Source of the DNA: Cloeon dipterum
Taxonomy: Eukaryota; Arthropoda; Insecta; Ephemeroptera; Baetidae
Assembly (NCBI RefSeq): GCF_949628265.1
Contig: NC_088786.1
Span: 26,185,681-26,249,680 of the forward strand
Length of the DNA: 64,000 bases
Direction of reading: 5' to 3'
The notes beneath the pieces are model-generated. The model saw only the letters and a program-made list of their open reading frames with translations, ran no database searches and had not been told where the DNA came from. How positions within the stretch are numbered: the stretch's first letter is position 1; each line of letters opens with the position of its first letter. Shown here in pieces: positions 61,701 to 64,000 of the stretch. A program made the position numbers and the translations under genes.

Positions 61701-63033
61701 CATCATGATGGAAATATCTGCTCTCCTGCCATTTGTTTTGAGTTTGAATATTGTGGCTTGTTAGATATCAAATGGGTGCTCACTAGCCTCTGCATGCAGG
61801 GCCGATTTTTTGTTCAGTGGTTCATTTTTTAAATTATATATTCTCATGTTTATTTTATCTTAAGGTAGAGTATTAATAAGTAAAAAGTCATTAACAGATT
61901 ACAAGATGTAATAAAAAATGCAAAATTGAAAAATGGTTGCCAGAATTTGGGGGCCAAGAATTTTAGGTAGGACTGTGTTCTTGCTTTCACAAATGATATT
62001 GATGTGAGGGTGTTTCATTTTGCATAAAACAATACACCCTCATAAATCCAACCTTATTCAGATATTTCAGGCGTTATTTTCACCACTGGTTTTGCAATTG
62101 ATTACGAGTTGATTTTACCAATTTCTTGCAGATATTAGAGGATTTCTTTCGACAGTCACACTCTCTACTTGCTAGTTTGCACCTTTCCAGAATGCGTGAA
62201 TGAATTTTACGAGACGAGTGACTAGCGTTTCATTAAAATACATCGATGCTAAAATTCCAATTATGCCATAGTTGGTGAAAAAATTCTGCTGTGTACTTTT
62301 TCTGCTCTCGATTTCGGTATACTTTTGTATCCATCCTTAACGCTTGTCAAGGTCATACGCAAAGAACTAACAAACTATTTTGTGCAAAAATTGCAAGTAA
62401 GAAATTGGTAAAAATTGATTTAAAAAAGAAATTAGTCCAATGCATTATTTTTTATTTGTTTGGTTTCTTGCAACCCTGATTAGAGGCCATTGTTAAAATT
62501 ATTTCATTTGTGATTACTTGTTTTGGAGAAATTTTCTGAATTGAGTCTTATTGTTATCAAATTGGTTTGAAATTGGCTTTTTCGCGACAGTTGAATGCTT
62601 TTGTTTGAAGTGTTCGCATAATTAGTGAAATAAGTACGGTTGACTTAAGGACGCGCGTTGAATTGCAGGTCAAAGTTACGCTCCTCCCAGCAACGGTCCA
62701 CCACAACAGGGCACACCGAATCAGCCGCCATCGTCGCAAGCCCCAGGAGCAACCCCTTACGCACCACCGCCTGCCAACCAGCCATACGCCCCACCCGCCC
62801 AAGGCGGGCCTGCAGGCTACGGACCTCCACAGGGTCCGGGACAGTACTCGCAGTACGGCCAGCCACCCCAGGGATATCCCCCGCAGGGACCTCCTCCGGC
62901 AGGCTACCCACCGCAGCAGTACAGCCGACCTCCTCCTGGGGGCCCGCAACAGCCGCCCCCGGCGGGAGCACCACCCCAGGGACAGTATTACGATCAAACT
63001 AGGTTCCAGGGCTACCAGCCACCTCCTCAGTAA
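58787..63033 (+). CDS. SS18: SS18/SYT-type SWI/SNF (BAF) subunit
   Basis: Transcriptional co-activator subunit of BAF chromatin remodellers. Exons 58787-58846, 58905-58981, 59053-59134, 59218-59437, 59494-59594, 60425-61487, 62669-63033 join in phase to 655 residues (human SS18 about 418). The N-terminal SNH domain (about 1-75), which contacts BRG1/BRM, is well conserved: QIQKLLDENSQLIQTIQEYQ, NKGKGQEC, QQMLHRNLVYLASMADSNQN. The rest is a long Gln/Pro/Gly/Tyr-rich (QPGY-type) low-complexity region of the prion-like kind. It is longer than in vertebrates because of polyglutamine runs in exon 6 (about residues 255-325) and GPPPQ/GYPPQ repeats. It ends YYDQTRFQGYQPPPQ. Opposite-strand and +1-frame open reading frames over exon 6 are composition artefacts. 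Insects usually have one SS18/CREST gene, so SS18 versus SS18L1 is not distinguished. Confidence 0.93.
59595..60424. other. SS18 intron 5
   Basis: 830 nt of AT-rich sequence without coding signal; the acceptor is gttcacag at its end. Confidence 0.5.
60661..60840 (+). repeat. CAG/CAA polyglutamine tract in SS18 exon 6
   Basis: Mixed CAG and CAA codons interrupted by Pro, encoding several runs of 7-13 glutamines. The CAA interruptions should dampen repeat instability. In the other two frames and on the opposite strand this produces long spurious Ser/Asn-, Ala- and Val-rich frames. Confidence 0.95.
61488..62668. other. SS18 intron 6
   Basis: 1.18 kb AT-rich intron carrying copy 2 of the dispersed repeat. 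No coding signal. Confidence 0.5.
62175..62209 (+). repeat. dispersed short repeat, copy 2
   Basis: gtttgcacctttccag then aatgcgtgaatgaatttta differs from copy 1 (6280-6315) at only a few positions. Similarity appears to fade within about 10 nt on the left and soon after the right end. Confidence 0.55.
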
Positions 63034-64000
63034 GGACGCTTGCTTGCGGTTGACGACGCTGAACATTCCGAATGTAGCTTTTCGTTTTAGTGGTGATATA
63101 TTTTTGTGTTGTACATTACTAAAATTTCTTAAATGCACATGACAGACAAAGTAACTTTTGTTTCACAATGTTAATTGCGTCGCTCTTTGTTTTACCTTCC
63201 TTTTTTTCGTGTAGATAATTAATAACACTGCTTTTATTTTTAAAGCAACTTAAATTGATACAATATTATGTGTTGACTCTATTTTTTTATCCTTTGACCT
63301 CTCAGTCTTAAACCGGGAATGAACTTAATTGCTTGTAACTTTGCTGTGAGCTCCCACTGCACAACTGGAAAGAAAACAGTGCTCATGCTGCAAAGATGCC
63401 CAGCTCATTCTAGGGCCAGAAGGTTTTGAACCTATTAGACACGTCTCATTGACAGTAAAAGGATTCTTACCATGCTAAAATAAACAGTTCCAGTGATTTT
63501 GAGAGCTATTAGCCACAAGCTTTCGAGATGACAATTTCTGATATATGTAGTCAATCAACATTCGTCAAGTCAACTGATAATCAGTTAATCAGAAGATGTT
63601 TCAAAGTTCATGACTTAGTAGTAAGTGTGATTTTATTATTGTGACTCAGAGAGATTTTCAAGACAGAATAGTCTTGGCGTACTTATATCTTGTATGTCTG
63701 GTGCAGGTACGGTTTTCCTGGCACTTAATCCTCAACGATTGATATTATGTGCCCAGTAGTTAGGCTGCGTCAAGTTTAGAATTCAGCTGTATTTTGTAAT
63801 CAATAAATGCATCTTTGTTGTATTGATGTAAATCTCAGAAATTTTTGTGAAACATTTTTGATTGAAACAAAACCTCAGGTCTTTTAGATAGAATATATAT
63901 TAATTTTATTTTACAAACATGGATAACATATTATTCAACTACACAAAATTATACTCAGACCTCAAAATCAAAGTAGCCTCAGAATTCGAATTTATTTTCG
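63034..64000 (+). other. SS18 3' UTR and window end
   Basis: About 770 nt of 3' UTR to a candidate poly(A) signal at 63802, then AT-rich sequence. No further gene is supported. Confidence 0.5.
63802..63807 (+). other. putative poly(A) signal for SS18
   Basis: AATAAA followed by a T/G-rich stretch (tctttgttgtattgatgt), the usual arrangement of a cleavage and polyadenylation site. Confidence 0.55.

Noticed and set aside
62557-63138. Minus-strand 193-codon frame over SS18 exon 7
   Set aside because: Antisense shadow of the repeat-rich coding exon.
1-64000. tRNA, rRNA, CRISPR, or complete transposase/reverse transcriptase genes
   Set aside because: No convincing B-box with cloverleaf arms, no regularly spaced repeats and no transposase or RT motifs were seen on either strand by eye.

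Overview
The window is nuclear DNA from an animal, most likely an insect. It is AT-rich, and every gene is split by GT-AG introns. Each recognised product is a conserved metazoan single-copy protein with insect-like divergence from its vertebrate counterpart. There are no prokaryotic features, CRISPR arrays or recognisable tRNA/rRNA genes. I cannot name the species. Exon coordinates below were joined by hand from splice consensus and reading phase; each listed join keeps the frame.

Layout. 491-5088 (+): an Atg18/WIPI2 autophagy gene whose first coding exon was not found. 7736-7151 (-): BTF3/NAC-beta. 8539-12448 (+): NPL4. 36774-12706 (-): NUDC, whose fourth intron spans about 21.9 kb (13337-35202). 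Nested inside that intron on the opposite strand (24174-33137, +) is a five-exon gene for a 214-residue single-pass protein that I do not recognise. 37121-37803 (+): GET1/WRB. 39937-38057 (-): a LanC-like protein. 44520-40106 (-): a FLASH/CASP8AP2-like protein. 44989-46225 (+): MED27. 47552-53881 (+): EDC4/Ge-1. 57851-54607 (-): PCIF1. 58787-63033 (+): SS18.

The genes alternate in strand, giving four head-to-head pairs (BTF3/NPL4, NUDC/GET1, FLASH/MED27, PCIF1/SS18) and tail-to-tail pairs such as NPL4/NUDC, GET1/LANCL and EDC4/PCIF1. They are housekeeping functions: autophagy, nascent-chain handling, p97/ERAD, dynein and Hsp90 co-chaperone work, tail-anchored protein insertion, histone pre-mRNA processing, Mediator, decapping, the Pol II CTD and SWI/SNF. 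I see no sign that they form one pathway.

Most notable observations. (1) NUDC intron 3 is almost entirely a diverged copy of the exon 2-intron-exon 3 segment of the neighbouring GET1 gene, and the copy reaches the NUDC splice donor. (2) The PCIF1 homologue carries NAPA where the catalytic NPPF motif is expected, so it is probably inactive as a cap m6Am methyltransferase. (3) The nested gene encodes an unrecognised protein with tail-anchored architecture. (4) There is a GC-AG intron in LANCL, a 54-nt stop-free candidate intron in PCIF1, a 5-nt first coding exon in EDC4, and a short sequence dispersed in three places.
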